Assembly (NCBI GenBank): GCA_029259915.1
Contig: JAJDED010000015.1
Span: 43,453-107,452 of the forward strand
Direction of reading: 5' to 3'
Origin: Planctomycetota bacterium
GTDB taxonomy: Bacteria > Planctomycetota > Planctomycetia > Pirellulales > Lacipirellulaceae
Length of the DNA: 64,000 nt
The notes beneath the pieces were generated by a model. The model was not told the origin of the DNA, ran no database searches, and was given only the letters and a program-made list of their open reading frames with translations. The position numbers and the translations under genes are program-made. This document shows, one piece after another, positions 27,157 through 36,625 of the stretch (position 1 is the stretch's first letter; every line of letters starts with the position of its first letter).

Positions 27157-28503
27157 ATGACCAAAGCAACCGAGAGTGCTGACTCAAGACTTCCTAAGGC
27201 GCCGATTGACCGCCTCGTCGAACCGGTGATGCGATTCTTGCACGTCGAGTCCGCTAGCGGTGTAGTACTCCTGGTGTGCACTTTGGTCGCCTTGGTTTTA
27301 GCCAACTCGCCGATCGCTGACTCCTACCTCAAGTTTTGGAAGACGGAGGTTGGATTCGCATTCGGAACATTCGAATTTCGGCATTCGCTGAAGCATCTGA
27401 TAAACGACGGGTTGATGGTGATTTTTTTCTTTGTCATCGGGCTTGAAGTGAAGCGTGAATTGGTACTGGGGGAGCTCCGCGAGTTGCGTCGTGCGGCCCT
27501 GCCGATTGCAGCGGCGCTGGGTGGCATGATCGCGCCAGCGTTGATCTATCTTGTCTACCTGTCGGGTGGTGAAGGTGAGCGGGGATGGGGCATTCCGATG
27601 GCGACAGATATCGCGTTCGTGGTGGGCTGTATGGCGGTTTTGGGTTCACGCGTGCCTCACAGCTTACGGATCATGGTGTTGTCGCTGGCGATCGCCGACG
27701 ACATCGGGGCGATTCTAGTTATCGCCATTGGCTATACCGAGGACCTCAGCATAGCCTGGCTGATGGCGGGCTTTGTTGGCATAAGTGTGGTGCTGGCGTT
27801 GGCGCGTTGGGGCGTCCGGAGTCTACCGGTCTACACAGCGGTCGGTATTTTTGTGTGGTATGCGTTTCACGAATCGGGCGTTCACGCCACGATCGCTGGA
27901 GTGATTCTGGGTTTGATGACTCCTACAGAGTCCTACATCGGTAAGGGTTTGTTTGGCGACGTACTTCGCCGCACCTCACAAGTCTTCACAGGCGGAGACT
28001 TCAGTTCGCTGCCGCACCGAGCGGATAAGGTAAGACAATTTCAACGCATCACGCGCGAGACGATTTCGCCGCTGGAGTATCTGGAAGGGATGCTCCATCC
28101 CTGGACAAGTTTTGTCATCATGCCAATATTCGCCCTGGCAAACGCCGGCGTTCCCCTCCGTCTCTCTGAATTGGGCGCGCCGGTAGCCGTTGCCGTAATG
28201 CTCGGTTTAGTACTTGGCAAACCGCTTGGCATCGTCACGTTCAGTTGGATCGCCGTCAAAACGCGGATTGCCAAGCTGCCTGACGGAATCAGTTGGGGAG
28301 TCATCCTGGGAGCCGGTTTCTTGGCCGGAATCGGCTTTACCATGGCTTTGTTCGTTGCAGGACTCGCGTTGTCCGACGTGCTGCTCGATACCGCCAAGAT
28401 TGGTATTTTGGCCGGTTCGGCGTTGTGCGCGATCGTTGGAATGACGTTATTGCTCGTCTTGCTGCCGAAGACCGATCACAAAGATCTGGATAAATCTTCC
28501 TAG
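27157..28503 (+). CDS. nhaA: Na+/H+ antiporter NhaA
   Basis: A 448-residue inner-membrane antiporter. Family motifs: HLINDGLMVIFFFVIGLEVK, the WGIPMATDIAFVVG segment, and the adjacent aspartates in LSLAIADDIGAILVIAIGY that bind ions in NhaA. About 11-12 TM segments follow the usual order. The length (about 390 in E. coli) is extended at the N-terminus and by a loop near residue 275 (TSQVFTGGDFSSLPHRADKV). It exchanges Na+ for H+ to control pH and salt. The neighbours are unrelated. Confidence 0.95.
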   Translation: MTKATESADSRLPKAPIDRLVEPVMRFLHVESASGVVLLVCTLVALVLANSPIADSYLKFWKTEVGFAFGTFEFRHSLKHLINDGLMVIFFFVIGLEVKRELVLGELRELRRAALPIAAALGGMIAPALIYLVYLSGGEGERGWGIPMATDIAFVVGCMAVLGSRVPHSLRIMVLSLAIADDIGAILVIAIGYTEDLSIAWLMAGFVGISVVLALARWGVRSLPVYTAVGIFVWYAFHESGVHATIAGVILGLMTPTESYIGKGLFGDVLRRTSQVFTGGDFSSLPHRADKVRQFQRITRETISPLEYLEGMLHPWTSFVIMPIFALANAGVPLRLSELGAPVAVAVMLGLVLGKPLGIVTFSWIAVKTRIAKLPDGISWGVILGAGFLAGIGFTMALFVAGLALSDVLLDTAKIGILAGSALCAIVGMTLLLVLLPKTDHKDLDKSS

Positions 28504-28851
28504 ATCACACGACTTTTTTCCGACCGATTCTAGGGGCGGACTGTGTATTCCAGGAGGAGGAATCAACGACGAAAAGACAACTTGCCACGATTGCGCCCAA
28601 TCTCTTGCGCTAACTGGCTAATCTGCCAATCTCGTCGTCCTGTCTGTCGCTCCCGGTTGAAGCTGCCTCATCAAAAGACATTGCAACTTCTTGCGACCGC
28701 AGGCAAACCACGGTTACAATAGGCGACATTCCGGGCCTGAAGTGATTTCAGGAGCATCCCTATGGCAAAACCCGGGTTATCGTCAAGACTTTCCGAGCCC
28801 TTCGCCGGGATCGGCTTGCCAAGCCAGTTTACTCGAGTCGGAGATTATCTC
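28504..28851. other. Intergenic region
   Basis: About 350 bases after nhaA. No terminator with a T-run and no RNA gene were recognised. The promoter for the secreted protein at 28852 is expected here. Confidence 0.35.
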
Positions 28852-30333
28852 ATGATGCTGAGGTTGTTGTTGTCGTACGTATGCGTGGTCTTGACCTCCC
28901 CAGTCGCCTTGGGAGACTCTTTCGACCAATTACTCCCCAAGGTGCCGCCGAGCGCTAATACGCTGGTGCTCATCGATGTCGAGCGAACCCTCAATAGCCC
29001 TTTGGCGCAAAAAGAAGGTTGGGGGAAGAAGTTGGAACTGGCGTACGTAAGTCGACCGATCTTTCTGCCTCCCGAGGCGACGAAACTCGTGATGGCAGCC
29101 TCGCTAGAACCGAACAACAATTTCCAGCGTCGTTGGGAACTGGCTGTGATGGAACTCGACGATCCTATGTCGATGCGCTCCATTGCCCGTAGCGAAGGGG
29201 GCTACGTCGATACGGTTAACGGTGTCGACGTCGCCTGGACACCCAGCGACGCTTACTTCGTCTCGCTTGCCGACAGGGAACTCGGAGTCCTATTCCCTGC
29301 CGAGCGGCAATTCGTCTCTCGTTGGGTAGGCTACGCCACCAAGAATGATCGAGTGATGCTCTCCGAATATCTCCGTCAGGCGACCCGCATGGCGAACGAA
29401 CAAATTCAGATCCTGCTGGCTATCGATCTGACCGACGTTGTTCAACCACACGAGTTGGCTCAAAAAGCGGAAGACATGCCGCTTCTTCAGCAGACGAATC
29501 TTTCGACCGACCAAATCGTCTCTATCCTGGGAAGTTTAAGAGGAGCTACGCTACGCATCGCGATTGACGACGACGCACAAGCACAGCTGAGAATTGATTT
29601 CGACGAGGACGTAACCCCCTTGAAAGCCGTGGCTAAAGAGTTGACTCTGCAGGTGTTGGGCAATCTCGGAGCGCATACCGACGATCTGGAATCCTGGAAC
29701 ATTAAAGTGGTAGGCAAGACGATCTCGATGCAAGGCCAGCTTTCGCAAGATGGATTGCGCCGCGTGTTCAGCATCGTTGAGCTTCCCACCGCGAAGTTTA
29801 GCCTCCTGAAGGACGAAAACGACGCCCCCGAAGAGGTCAACGAGAGCCTGATCCGCGAGAGCTCGCTCACCTACTTTCGTGCGACCGATGTGCTGCTGAA
29901 GGATTTGAAACGTGATCTGAAGGGCAACAAAGCCAGTGCAGCCGTCATGGAAAGATACGCCCGAAAAATTGATCGTATGCCGATTCTCCACGTCGACGAC
30001 GACCTGCTCGATTATGGATCTAACCTGGCCGTAACTTTGCGCGGGATCGCGCTTTCCAAGCGGCAAGGGGGAGTTCAAGCCGGGGTCGGCACCGCTGGAA
30101 TGGGTGGCGTGGGCTACAATAACTATTCCTATGGGTACGGCTATTCCACTGGATACGGCTACCAAGGCGACCGCTACGCCGGTGCCAGGGCCAGCGCTGC
30201 AGATCGGACGGCAATCAAAGCGCAGGCCATGGCCGAATCAAAAAACGTGCGCGTCGAGGAATCCAAATCAATCGCCGATGCAACCGCCGACATTCGCCGT
30301 CAGATGACCAAAAAATACGGGGTCGAGTTTTGA
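28852..30333 (+). CDS. Secreted hypothetical protein with Gly/Tyr-rich tail
   Basis: A 493-residue protein. A signal peptide (MMLRLLLSYVCVVLTSPVALG) precedes the mature part starting DSFDQLLPKVPPSANTLVLI. The body is globular with no recognised domain. Residues about 430-455 are a Gly/Tyr run (YNNYSYGYGYSTGYGYQGDR), and the protein ends RRQMTKKYGVEF. I prefer the ATG at 28852, which opens the signal peptide; an upstream ATG adds 30 unlikely residues. A second, related C-terminus is found in the bases just after its stop. Confidence 0.72.
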   Translation: MMLRLLLSYVCVVLTSPVALGDSFDQLLPKVPPSANTLVLIDVERTLNSPLAQKEGWGKKLELAYVSRPIFLPPEATKLVMAASLEPNNNFQRRWELAVMELDDPMSMRSIARSEGGYVDTVNGVDVAWTPSDAYFVSLADRELGVLFPAERQFVSRWVGYATKNDRVMLSEYLRQATRMANEQIQILLAIDLTDVVQPHELAQKAEDMPLLQQTNLSTDQIVSILGSLRGATLRIAIDDDAQAQLRIDFDEDVTPLKAVAKELTLQVLGNLGAHTDDLESWNIKVVGKTISMQGQLSQDGLRRVFSIVELPTAKFSLLKDENDAPEEVNESLIRESSLTYFRATDVLLKDLKRDLKGNKASAAVMERYARKIDRMPILHVDDDLLDYGSNLAVTLRGIALSKRQGGVQAGVGTAGMGGVGYNNYSYGYGYSTGYGYQGDRYAGARASAADRTAIKAQAMAESKNVRVEESKSIADATADIRRQMTKKYGVEF

Positions 30334-30520
30334 CGCACCGCTCGCCTACGGCACCTATGGCTATTTCGAGAAATCGTACGTCACGCGCGACCGCGAGTTG
30401 ATTCAAACCGACGAAAAGCGGTGCGGCCTCCGCAGCAGTCAAGGTATCGTCGAAGAAATTCGCACGCACACCGCTCAAACACGCAAGACAATGACCTTCC
30501 GCTACGGGCTGGATTTCTAA
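30332..30520 (+). pseudogene. Remnant of a paralogous C-terminus
   Basis: Directly after the stop of the secreted protein, in the next frame, 62 codons read DAPLAYGTYGYFEKSYVTRD and go on to end IRTHTAQTRKTMTFRYGLDF before a TAA. The order Gly/Tyr stretch, charged helix, MT-x-x-YG-acidic-F-stop is the same as in the end of the preceding protein (IRRQMTKKYGVEF). There is no start codon or signal peptide. It looks like the surviving tail of a tandem paralogue or of a longer ancestral gene. Confidence 0.6.
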
Positions 30521-30655
30521 AAGTAGCCATGATCCTAAAGTACAAAGTCAATCCCAGGGCAACCACCGTTAGAGTTTATTAATCAAATGCTGAACGACTT
30601 GTCATGAAAATTCCTCCCCCTCGCCCCTCACTCCTGGATCCTAAATCCTGTATCC

Positions 30656-32095
30656 ATGCTCTCTTTGCCCGCCATTCGCTGGGGTCAGCCGTACGAGTCG
30701 CTTGACGTCGAGCAGCTGACGCACTTCCTCACCGGCGAACCGGTGGCACGCGTTAGTTGCGTCGGGGCGGGGATCGTTCGTCGCGATGTTCGTAGCGCAC
30801 GTCGGGCGCGGGAAGTCTTGCAGGAGATGTCGCCCGCGGAACTGGTTGCCTGCTGCCAGCGTGCGGGAGAACTTTTTGAATCCGCAACGCTCTCGGTTGG
30901 CGACAATCAGCAGTCGCCTGACGATTTCATCGCTCAACAGTCGGCCACCACGGGCATGCCCTTGACGATGTGTCGAGCAAATCTGGACAAAAATGCCTAT
31001 GTCCTAAAAAATACTGAAAAAATTCTCGACGCACTGACTCGCGGACTCGATCTGAACATCCTGGCCCGCGGGTATGGCAAAGAGTCGCGTGGGGTGACAG
31101 TAAGTTACCAAGCTCAAACCGATGTATTGGCAGCCGTGCTGCCGTCGAATTCGCCCGGGGTCCACACGCTGTGGCTGCCGGTGATTCCGCTGCAAATAGG
31201 CTTGGCGCTCAAACCGGGTTCGCAAGAGCCATGGACCCCTTTCCGCGTGGCGTCCGCCATGGTCGAGGCGGGAGTGCCTGTCGAGGCAATTTCGATCTAT
31301 CCTGGCTCGGGTGCCGAGGTGGGCGGCGCGCTGTTGGCCAACTATCGCCGCAGCATGATTTTTGGCGGACCGGAAACCGTCGAGCAATATGCCGGCAACC
31401 CCGGCGTGCAAGTCCATGGCCCCGGCAACAGTAAAATTCTGCTTGGTGAAGATTGCGTCGACGACTGGCAGCAGCACCTCGATCTGATGGTCGACAGTGT
31501 TTTTCGCAATGGTGGGCGGAGTTGTATCAATTGTTCGAGTATCTACGCATCCAGGCACACGGAGAAAATCGCGGAAGCACTTGCCGAGCGTCTTGGTCCC
31601 ATCGAAGCACTGCCCCCGGACGATCTCCATGCTGGCCTGGCGGCGTTTACCTCGCCAAGCGTGGCGGAAGCCGTGTGGCAAACGGTCGAACGTGACATCG
31701 CCACCGACGGCACCCATCACGCGACTGCCGACTACGGCCTGCGATTGGTAAGCAAGGAAAACTGTGCTTATTTGCGTCCCACGGTACTCCGTTGCGAGTC
31801 GCCCAACTGCACGGCAGCGAATCGCGAACAGATGTTTCCCTTGGTAAGTGTCGTACATTGTCCGCAGCAAGAAATGCTCGCGGCGATCGGCCCAACCTTG
31901 GTAGCTACTGCGATCACCGAGGACAAAATTTTTCGGCGCGAGTTGATCGCCTGTTCTCAAATCGATCGCCTGAACCTGGGGCCGATTCCCACACCCCAAC
32001 TCGATTGGCTTCAACCCCATGAGGGAAATCTAGTGGAACTGCTTTATCGCAATCGGGCTTTGCAACTCGCACCTCCTGATGGGAAAGGGGTGTGA
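30656..32095 (+). CDS. Aldehyde dehydrogenase family protein, CoA-acylating-like
   Basis: A 479-residue protein of the ALDH superfamily. Cofactor-site features are LAAVLPSNSPGVHTLWLPVI and PLQIGLALKPGSQEPWTPFR. The catalytic Cys lies in NGGRSCINCSSIYA (about residue 288). The usual general-base Glu (ELGGK-type) is replaced by VHGPGNSKILLGED, a G-x-G-N pattern seen in CoA-acylating aldehyde dehydrogenases and acyl-CoA reductases. It may therefore interconvert acyl-CoA and aldehyde (inference). Its stop overlaps the GTG of the next gene in the arrangement GTGA. First gene of the cluster. Confidence 0.8.
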   Translation: MLSLPAIRWGQPYESLDVEQLTHFLTGEPVARVSCVGAGIVRRDVRSARRAREVLQEMSPAELVACCQRAGELFESATLSVGDNQQSPDDFIAQQSATTGMPLTMCRANLDKNAYVLKNTEKILDALTRGLDLNILARGYGKESRGVTVSYQAQTDVLAAVLPSNSPGVHTLWLPVIPLQIGLALKPGSQEPWTPFRVASAMVEAGVPVEAISIYPGSGAEVGGALLANYRRSMIFGGPETVEQYAGNPGVQVHGPGNSKILLGEDCVDDWQQHLDLMVDSVFRNGGRSCINCSSIYASRHTEKIAEALAERLGPIEALPPDDLHAGLAAFTSPSVAEAVWQTVERDIATDGTHHATADYGLRLVSKENCAYLRPTVLRCESPNCTAANREQMFPLVSVVHCPQQEMLAAIGPTLVATAITEDKIFRRELIACSQIDRLNLGPIPTPQLDWLQPHEGNLVELLYRNRALQLAPPDGKGV

Positions 32096-33246
32096 GGAAC
32101 ATGATTCCCAGCCAGGATTTCCCACTGCCGACACGAGTTGTATTCGGCCCGGGCAAGATCGAATTGCTTGGTCCGTTGGCGAGTGAGTTCACGGGCAACC
32201 GTGTGCTGCTGGTAAGCGATCCGGGAGTCGTCGCCGCGGGACACACCGACCGTGGCATCAGTTCGCTGGAAACTGCGGGTTGTGAAGTCTGCTTATTCGA
32301 CGGGGTTGAAGTGAACCCCACAACCGACCACGTGGAAGCCGGTTTGGCGGTGGCCAAAGATATTCGCCCCGACCTGATCGTCGGCATTGGCGGCGGCAGT
32401 TCGATGGATTGCGCCAAAGGAATCAATTTTTTAGTATCGTGCGGGGGCAAGATGCAGGACTACTGGGGCATTGGCAAGGCGACCGGGCCCATGCTGCCGA
32501 TGATTGCCGTGCCCACCACGGCCGGCACGGGGAGCGAAGCCCAATCGTTCGCGCTGATTTCCGATGCGAAATCGAGAGCCAAGATGGCGTGCGGCGACAA
32601 GCGAGCCGCGTTTCGTCTGGCGATTCTCGATCCACAACTTACGCTCACCCAACCGCCACGCGTGGCCGCCCTTTCTGGCTTCGACGCCATGGCCCATGCC
32701 GTCGAAACCTACGTCACTAAAAAGCGTTGCGACATCTCGCAAAAATACAGCCGCGAAGCGTGGCACTGCCTGGCACCCAATTTCTTGAGAGTGCTACGTG
32801 ACCCTGAGAACCTGGACGCACGGTCCAATATGCAATGGGGAGCTTGCTGCGCTGGCGTCGCGATCGAACATTCCATGCTGGGAGCCGCCCATGCGCTGGC
32901 CAATCCACTGACTGCCAAATACTCGATCGCACATGGCGAGGCGGTCGCGTTGATGCTTCCGCATGTCGTACGCCTGAATGGCAAGCAGTGCGACCCTTGG
33001 TATCGAAAACTTTTGTCCGAAGGCGACGATCCCAATCTTCCCCGCGGCGGGACAGAAGAACTGGCCGATTTTCTCACCGAAACGGCCTCCGCGGCGGGTC
33101 TGGCTGGTAAACTGAGCGACTGCGGTGTGGAGCGGGATCAACTCTCGCGACTTGCAGAGGATGCCGCTCAGCAGTGGACTGCGTCCTTCAATCCTGTCGC
33201 GGTCTCAACCGAAGAATTGTTGCAACTTTATGAATGTGCGTATTGA
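32092..33246 (+). CDS. Iron-containing alcohol dehydrogenase
   Basis: A 384-residue group III alcohol dehydrogenase that interconverts an aldehyde and an alcohol with NAD(P). Visible features: the nucleotide site GGGSSMDCAKGINF, the segment AVPTTAGTGSEAQSFALIS, and metal-binding D/H residues in GFDAMAHAVETYVTKK (about 200-210) and AHGEAVALMLPHVV (about 280). The GTG at 32092 overlaps the ALDH stop (GTGA); an ATG at 32101 is also in frame. Its end overlaps the next gene by 17 bases. With the ALDH it makes an acyl-CoA/aldehyde/alcohol pair. Confidence 0.9.
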   Translation: MRNMIPSQDFPLPTRVVFGPGKIELLGPLASEFTGNRVLLVSDPGVVAAGHTDRGISSLETAGCEVCLFDGVEVNPTTDHVEAGLAVAKDIRPDLIVGIGGGSSMDCAKGINFLVSCGGKMQDYWGIGKATGPMLPMIAVPTTAGTGSEAQSFALISDAKSRAKMACGDKRAAFRLAILDPQLTLTQPPRVAALSGFDAMAHAVETYVTKKRCDISQKYSREAWHCLAPNFLRVLRDPENLDARSNMQWGACCAGVAIEHSMLGAAHALANPLTAKYSIAHGEAVALMLPHVVRLNGKQCDPWYRKLLSEGDDPNLPRGGTEELADFLTETASAAGLAGKLSDCGVERDQLSRLAEDAAQQWTASFNPVAVSTEELLQLYECAY

Positions 33247-34429
33247 TCGCTGCGATAAACAACACGCCGGAAAGTCGCGTTCTGCGCATGCGGACCGCCT
33301 GACCGCAAATTACGTTACTCGATTCTTTCTCATTGTTGCCTTGGCTAGCGTGATCTTGTCGTCAGAGAGATGTTATGCCGAGTGGCCTTTTCCTCGCGGT
33401 GATGCACAAGCATCGGGAGTCGCGGCCACAGGGCTCCCAGAAAATCTTGCGCAGTTGTGGCGATTCCGCAGTACGGGCAGTGGATTCGAAGCGACCGCGG
33501 CGATTGCCGATGGCACCGTTTACGTGGGAGACGTCGACGGCACTTTTTATGCGATACAGATTGGCGACGGCGATTTGCTTTGGCAGAAGAAATTCGAGAA
33601 CAGTGGTTTTCTAGCCGGGGCGGCCGTTGTCGAAAAGCGAATCTATGTCGGCGATTTCAACGGTCTGATCCGCTGTCTTGATGCAGCATCTGGCGACGTA
33701 ATCTGGACCTATCAGGCTCGGGGCGAAGTTTACGCCGCGCCCAATGTCGTGGGCCAACGTGTTTTAGTCACCACAGAATCCGGCGAACTGCTTTGCTTGA
33801 GTAAACAGGATGGCAACGAACTTTGGAAGTTTGAAATCGACGCCCCTTTGCGCTGCTGGCCGATGATCGTGGGCAATCGTGTGCTTCTGGCCGGTTGCGA
33901 CAGTCGGCTCCACGCGGTCGAAATCGACTCGGGCAAGGAAGTCGGAGGAATCGATCTCGACGGTCCCACGGGCGCCACGCCCGCGCTATGGGACGATAGC
34001 GTTTTTTTTGGAACCGAGTCGGGCACATTCTACCGTCTCACGCCGTCTGACATCCTTTGGCAAACCCACGATGCGGATCGCAAACAACCGATTCGCACCT
34101 CGGCAGCAGTCGACCAGCGAGCAGTAGTTTTCGGAAGCCAGGGCAAACGGGTAGTGGCGCTCGACCCCAGCAATGGCAAACCGATTTGGGCAATCCCGGC
34201 GCGTAGCGCCGTGGAAAGTTCACCGATCATTGCCGGCAACTTGGTATTTGTTGCCACCAAACGAGGCCGACTCATTGCGCTCGACCTAGCAACTGGTAAA
34301 GAGCGCTGGCAATTCGACGCGGGCGGCAATTTTCAGGCTTCGCCTGCCGTTGCCGATGGCAAGCTCGTGCTAGGCAACACGGATGGCATCCTCTATTGTT
34401 TTGGTGAACCAACCACCGCCGACGATTGA
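33230..34429 (+). CDS. PQQ-like beta-propeller repeat protein
   Basis: A 399-residue exported protein. The N-terminus has a hydrophobic signal or anchor (FFLIVALASVILSSERCYAE, about residues 28-47), preceded by a long basic leader. The rest consists of repeats of about 40 residues with blade motifs typical of the PQQ fold: GTVYVGDVDGTFYAIQIGDG, RIYVGDFNGLIRCLDAASGD and LVFVATKRGRLIALDLATGK. No catalytic dehydrogenase residues are evident, so it is more likely a scaffold or BamB-like propeller than a quinoprotein enzyme. The ATG at 33230 overlaps the ADH gene by 17 bases. Confidence 0.83.
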   Translation: MNVRIDRCDKQHAGKSRSAHADRLTANYVTRFFLIVALASVILSSERCYAEWPFPRGDAQASGVAATGLPENLAQLWRFRSTGSGFEATAAIADGTVYVGDVDGTFYAIQIGDGDLLWQKKFENSGFLAGAAVVEKRIYVGDFNGLIRCLDAASGDVIWTYQARGEVYAAPNVVGQRVLVTTESGELLCLSKQDGNELWKFEIDAPLRCWPMIVGNRVLLAGCDSRLHAVEIDSGKEVGGIDLDGPTGATPALWDDSVFFGTESGTFYRLTPSDILWQTHDADRKQPIRTSAAVDQRAVVFGSQGKRVVALDPSNGKPIWAIPARSAVESSPIIAGNLVFVATKRGRLIALDLATGKERWQFDAGGNFQASPAVADGKLVLGNTDGILYCFGEPTTADD

Positions 34430-34446
34430 TAACGACTCATAGCACT

Positions 34447-35751
34447 ATGACCACCGAACCTTCTAAAACCGAAGTGGGCAGTTACTTTGTTACGAATTAC
34501 CCTCCCTATTCCCAGTGGTCAGCGGAAAATCTCGATGCGGCACGTGCCGCATTGAACTCACCTCCTGCCGATGTGCCGTTGGGGCTTTACTTGCATATCC
34601 CCTTTTGCCGAAAGCGGTGCAAGTTTTGCTATTTCAAAGTTTTTACAGAAAAAAATTCCCGGGAAGTCGAACGCTATCTCGCGGCACTCGCACGCGAAAT
34701 CGAACTCGTGAGCCAGCTGCCCGCGATGGGCGATCGGACGTTTCGGTTTGTTTACTTCGGTGGTGGCACGCCGTCATTTCTCAGCGGCAAGCAACTTCGT
34801 AGGCTTGTCGACCGACTACGGGCCAACATCACTTGGGACTTGGCCGAAGAAGTCACCTTTGAATGCGAGCCGGGTACGCTCAGCGAGTCGAAAGTCCACA
34901 CGCTCCGCGAGCTAGGCATCACGCGATTAAGCCTTGGCATCGAGCATTTCGACGACCAAATCCTGAGCGATAACGGCCGTGCGCACCTGTCGGCTGAAAT
35001 CCGTCGAGCGTGGCCCTGGATTCAATCCGCCGGATTTCACAGCGTAAACATCGATCTGATTGCCGGCATGGTCGGCGAAACCGATGAAAAATGGGAAGAT
35101 ACCGTCAAGCAATCTCTCGAACTCTCTCCCGACAGCGTCACGATTTATCAAATGGAATTGCCGTTCAACACGGTCTATTCGCGAGACATCCTAGACGAAC
35201 GAATCGAAACGCCCGTGGCCGATTGGCCCACGAAGCGTCGCTGGGTTGATTACGCGTTCGAGCAATTTCAAGCAGCCGGGTATCAGGTGTCGAGCGCTTA
35301 TACGCTGGTGAAAGACCCCGCGCGCGCAGTTTTCAGCTACCGTGATAACTTGTGGCAAGGGGCCGATCTGCTGGCCACGGGAATTGCCAGCTTCGGGCAT
35401 ATCTCCGGGGTGCACTATCAAAATTGCGCGGAGTGGGAAGACTATTGCTCCCAGCTCGAACGGGGCGAACTTCCCTTGGGCCGTGCGCTGGCAACCACCG
35501 CACATCAGCGATTGGTGCGTGAAATGATCCTGCTACTCAAGCGGGGCCACCTCGACACTAATTATTTCCAACGGAAATTTGACGTCGATATCCTCGACCA
35601 ATGGAGTGATGTTTGGAACGAGTACCAGCAATTGGATTACGCCAACTTGTCCGAAAATCGTGTGACGTTGACACGAACGGGCCTGCTACGTGTCGACAGC
35701 CTATTACCCGCTTTTTTCGAACCCGAACACCGCAATGTTCGCTCCACCTAA
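34447..35751 (+). CDS. HemW/coproporphyrinogen oxidase-like radical SAM protein
   Basis: A 434-residue radical SAM enzyme. The [4Fe-4S]/SAM motif is HIPFCRKRCKFCYFKVF (CxxxCxxC, about residues 56-63). Then come FVYFGGGTPSFLS and FECEPGTLSESKVHTL, typical of the HemN/HemW family. The C-terminal HemW-like domain is present (GADLLATGIASFGHISGVHY). Many HemW-like proteins are not haem enzymes but haem chaperones or enzymes of unknown reaction, so the substrate is open. The frame is open to a TTG overlapping the previous stop; I use the ATG at 34447 with a short gap. Fourth gene of the cluster. Confidence 0.82.
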   Translation: MTTEPSKTEVGSYFVTNYPPYSQWSAENLDAARAALNSPPADVPLGLYLHIPFCRKRCKFCYFKVFTEKNSREVERYLAALAREIELVSQLPAMGDRTFRFVYFGGGTPSFLSGKQLRRLVDRLRANITWDLAEEVTFECEPGTLSESKVHTLRELGITRLSLGIEHFDDQILSDNGRAHLSAEIRRAWPWIQSAGFHSVNIDLIAGMVGETDEKWEDTVKQSLELSPDSVTIYQMELPFNTVYSRDILDERIETPVADWPTKRRWVDYAFEQFQAAGYQVSSAYTLVKDPARAVFSYRDNLWQGADLLATGIASFGHISGVHYQNCAEWEDYCSQLERGELPLGRALATTAHQRLVREMILLLKRGHLDTNYFQRKFDVDILDQWSDVWNEYQQLDYANLSENRVTLTRTGLLRVDSLLPAFFEPEHRNVRST

Positions 35752-35799
35752 AGAACATCCCAAAACTAACTTTAGTATTCGTCCCGGTTATCCAGAATA

Positions 35800-35925
35800 G
35801 TACACACAGAGGAATGGAGTACACAGAGAGAACAACACTTATCTTCACTTATCTGCGCTAATCTGAAAATTATTTGCGCAGATAAGTGAAGATAAGCGTT
35901 CAGAAAATTATTCTGTGCGTCATGC
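35800..35925. repeat. Inverted-repeat element, CAGATAAGTG family (copy 1)
   Basis: A 21-bp perfect inverted repeat (CTTATCTTCACTTATCTGCGC at 35838-35858 and its complement at 35876-35896) has a 17-base loop. It is flanked by an ACACAGAGG-type stretch on the left and TTCAGAAAATTATTCTG on the right. A degenerate copy with the same order of parts lies at 53126-53222. It is a dispersed intergenic repeat, possibly a transcription attenuator between the radical SAM gene and the lipoyl gene. Confidence 0.75.
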
Positions 35926-35959
35926 TAAGCCGTAACATCACAAATCGGACACGTCGCTG

Positions 35960-36418
35960 ATGACAGACGACTTGACGTTCATGATGGGCGAATTCGAAGC
36001 CCAGTTCCCGACCGATCGGCTTTATGCCCGCAATCACATGTGGGCGCAGCGAGTATCTGAAGATCGGTTTCGCTTCGGCTTCGCGGCTTATGCAGTGCGG
36101 CTGCTGCAGGATGTGTACTTTCTCGATTGGGAAATCGCCGCTGGCGCACAGATTTCTGAGCGACAAGAGATCGGGCAGATCGAAAGCCAAAAAGCGGAAG
36201 CTTCACTTTACGCTCCGCTCGCAGGCACGGTTGTCTGCATCAACGAAACGCTACTAAAAGACCCCTCAGCAATCAACGTCGACAAGTATAGCAACGGTTG
36301 GCTATTTGAAATCGCCGGCATCAGCAATGGTCTGCTCAGTCCCTCGGAATACCTCGTCCACTTGGAATCGGTATGGGAAGTCACCCAACGCACAATCAAG
36401 GGACAGATGAACAAGTAG
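35960..36418 (+). CDS. Lipoyl-domain protein, GcvH-like
   Basis: A 152-residue protein like the H protein of glycine cleavage. The lipoylation site is in ESQKAEASLYAPLAGTVV (Lys about residue 77), and the preceding segment FGFAAYAVRLLQDVYFLDW matches the GcvH fold. It lacks any nearby T, P or L protein. It is the fifth gene of a cluster with a radical SAM protein and a ferredoxin, which is not the normal setting for GcvH. It may be a specialised lipoyl carrier (inference). A large stem-loop lies between it and the radical SAM gene, so it may have its own expression control. Confidence 0.83.
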   Translation: MTDDLTFMMGEFEAQFPTDRLYARNHMWAQRVSEDRFRFGFAAYAVRLLQDVYFLDWEIAAGAQISERQEIGQIESQKAEASLYAPLAGTVVCINETLLKDPSAINVDKYSNGWLFEIAGISNGLLSPSEYLVHLESVWEVTQRTIKGQMNK

Positions 36419-36625
36419 CTGGAGAGAGGTGAGGGGCCAGAGGACGGAGGTCAGAATCGGATGGGAAACTCAAGCAGTTTTCAGTGTTCTCCGTGCCTCT
36501 GTGGTGAATCCGACAATAAAGAAGTTATTCTTGAGCCATGCCCTAGCCGATTGTGTTCAGTCTCAAATGACATAGAATAAGTGCACTTTGCGTTCACAAT
36601 TTTCTTCATCGCTACAAGCAGAAAA

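Noticed and set aside
35960..36418. Calling the lipoyl protein gcvH.
   Set aside because: There are no gcvT or gcvP genes near it and its neighbours are radical SAM and ferredoxin genes, so a glycine cleavage role is not supported.
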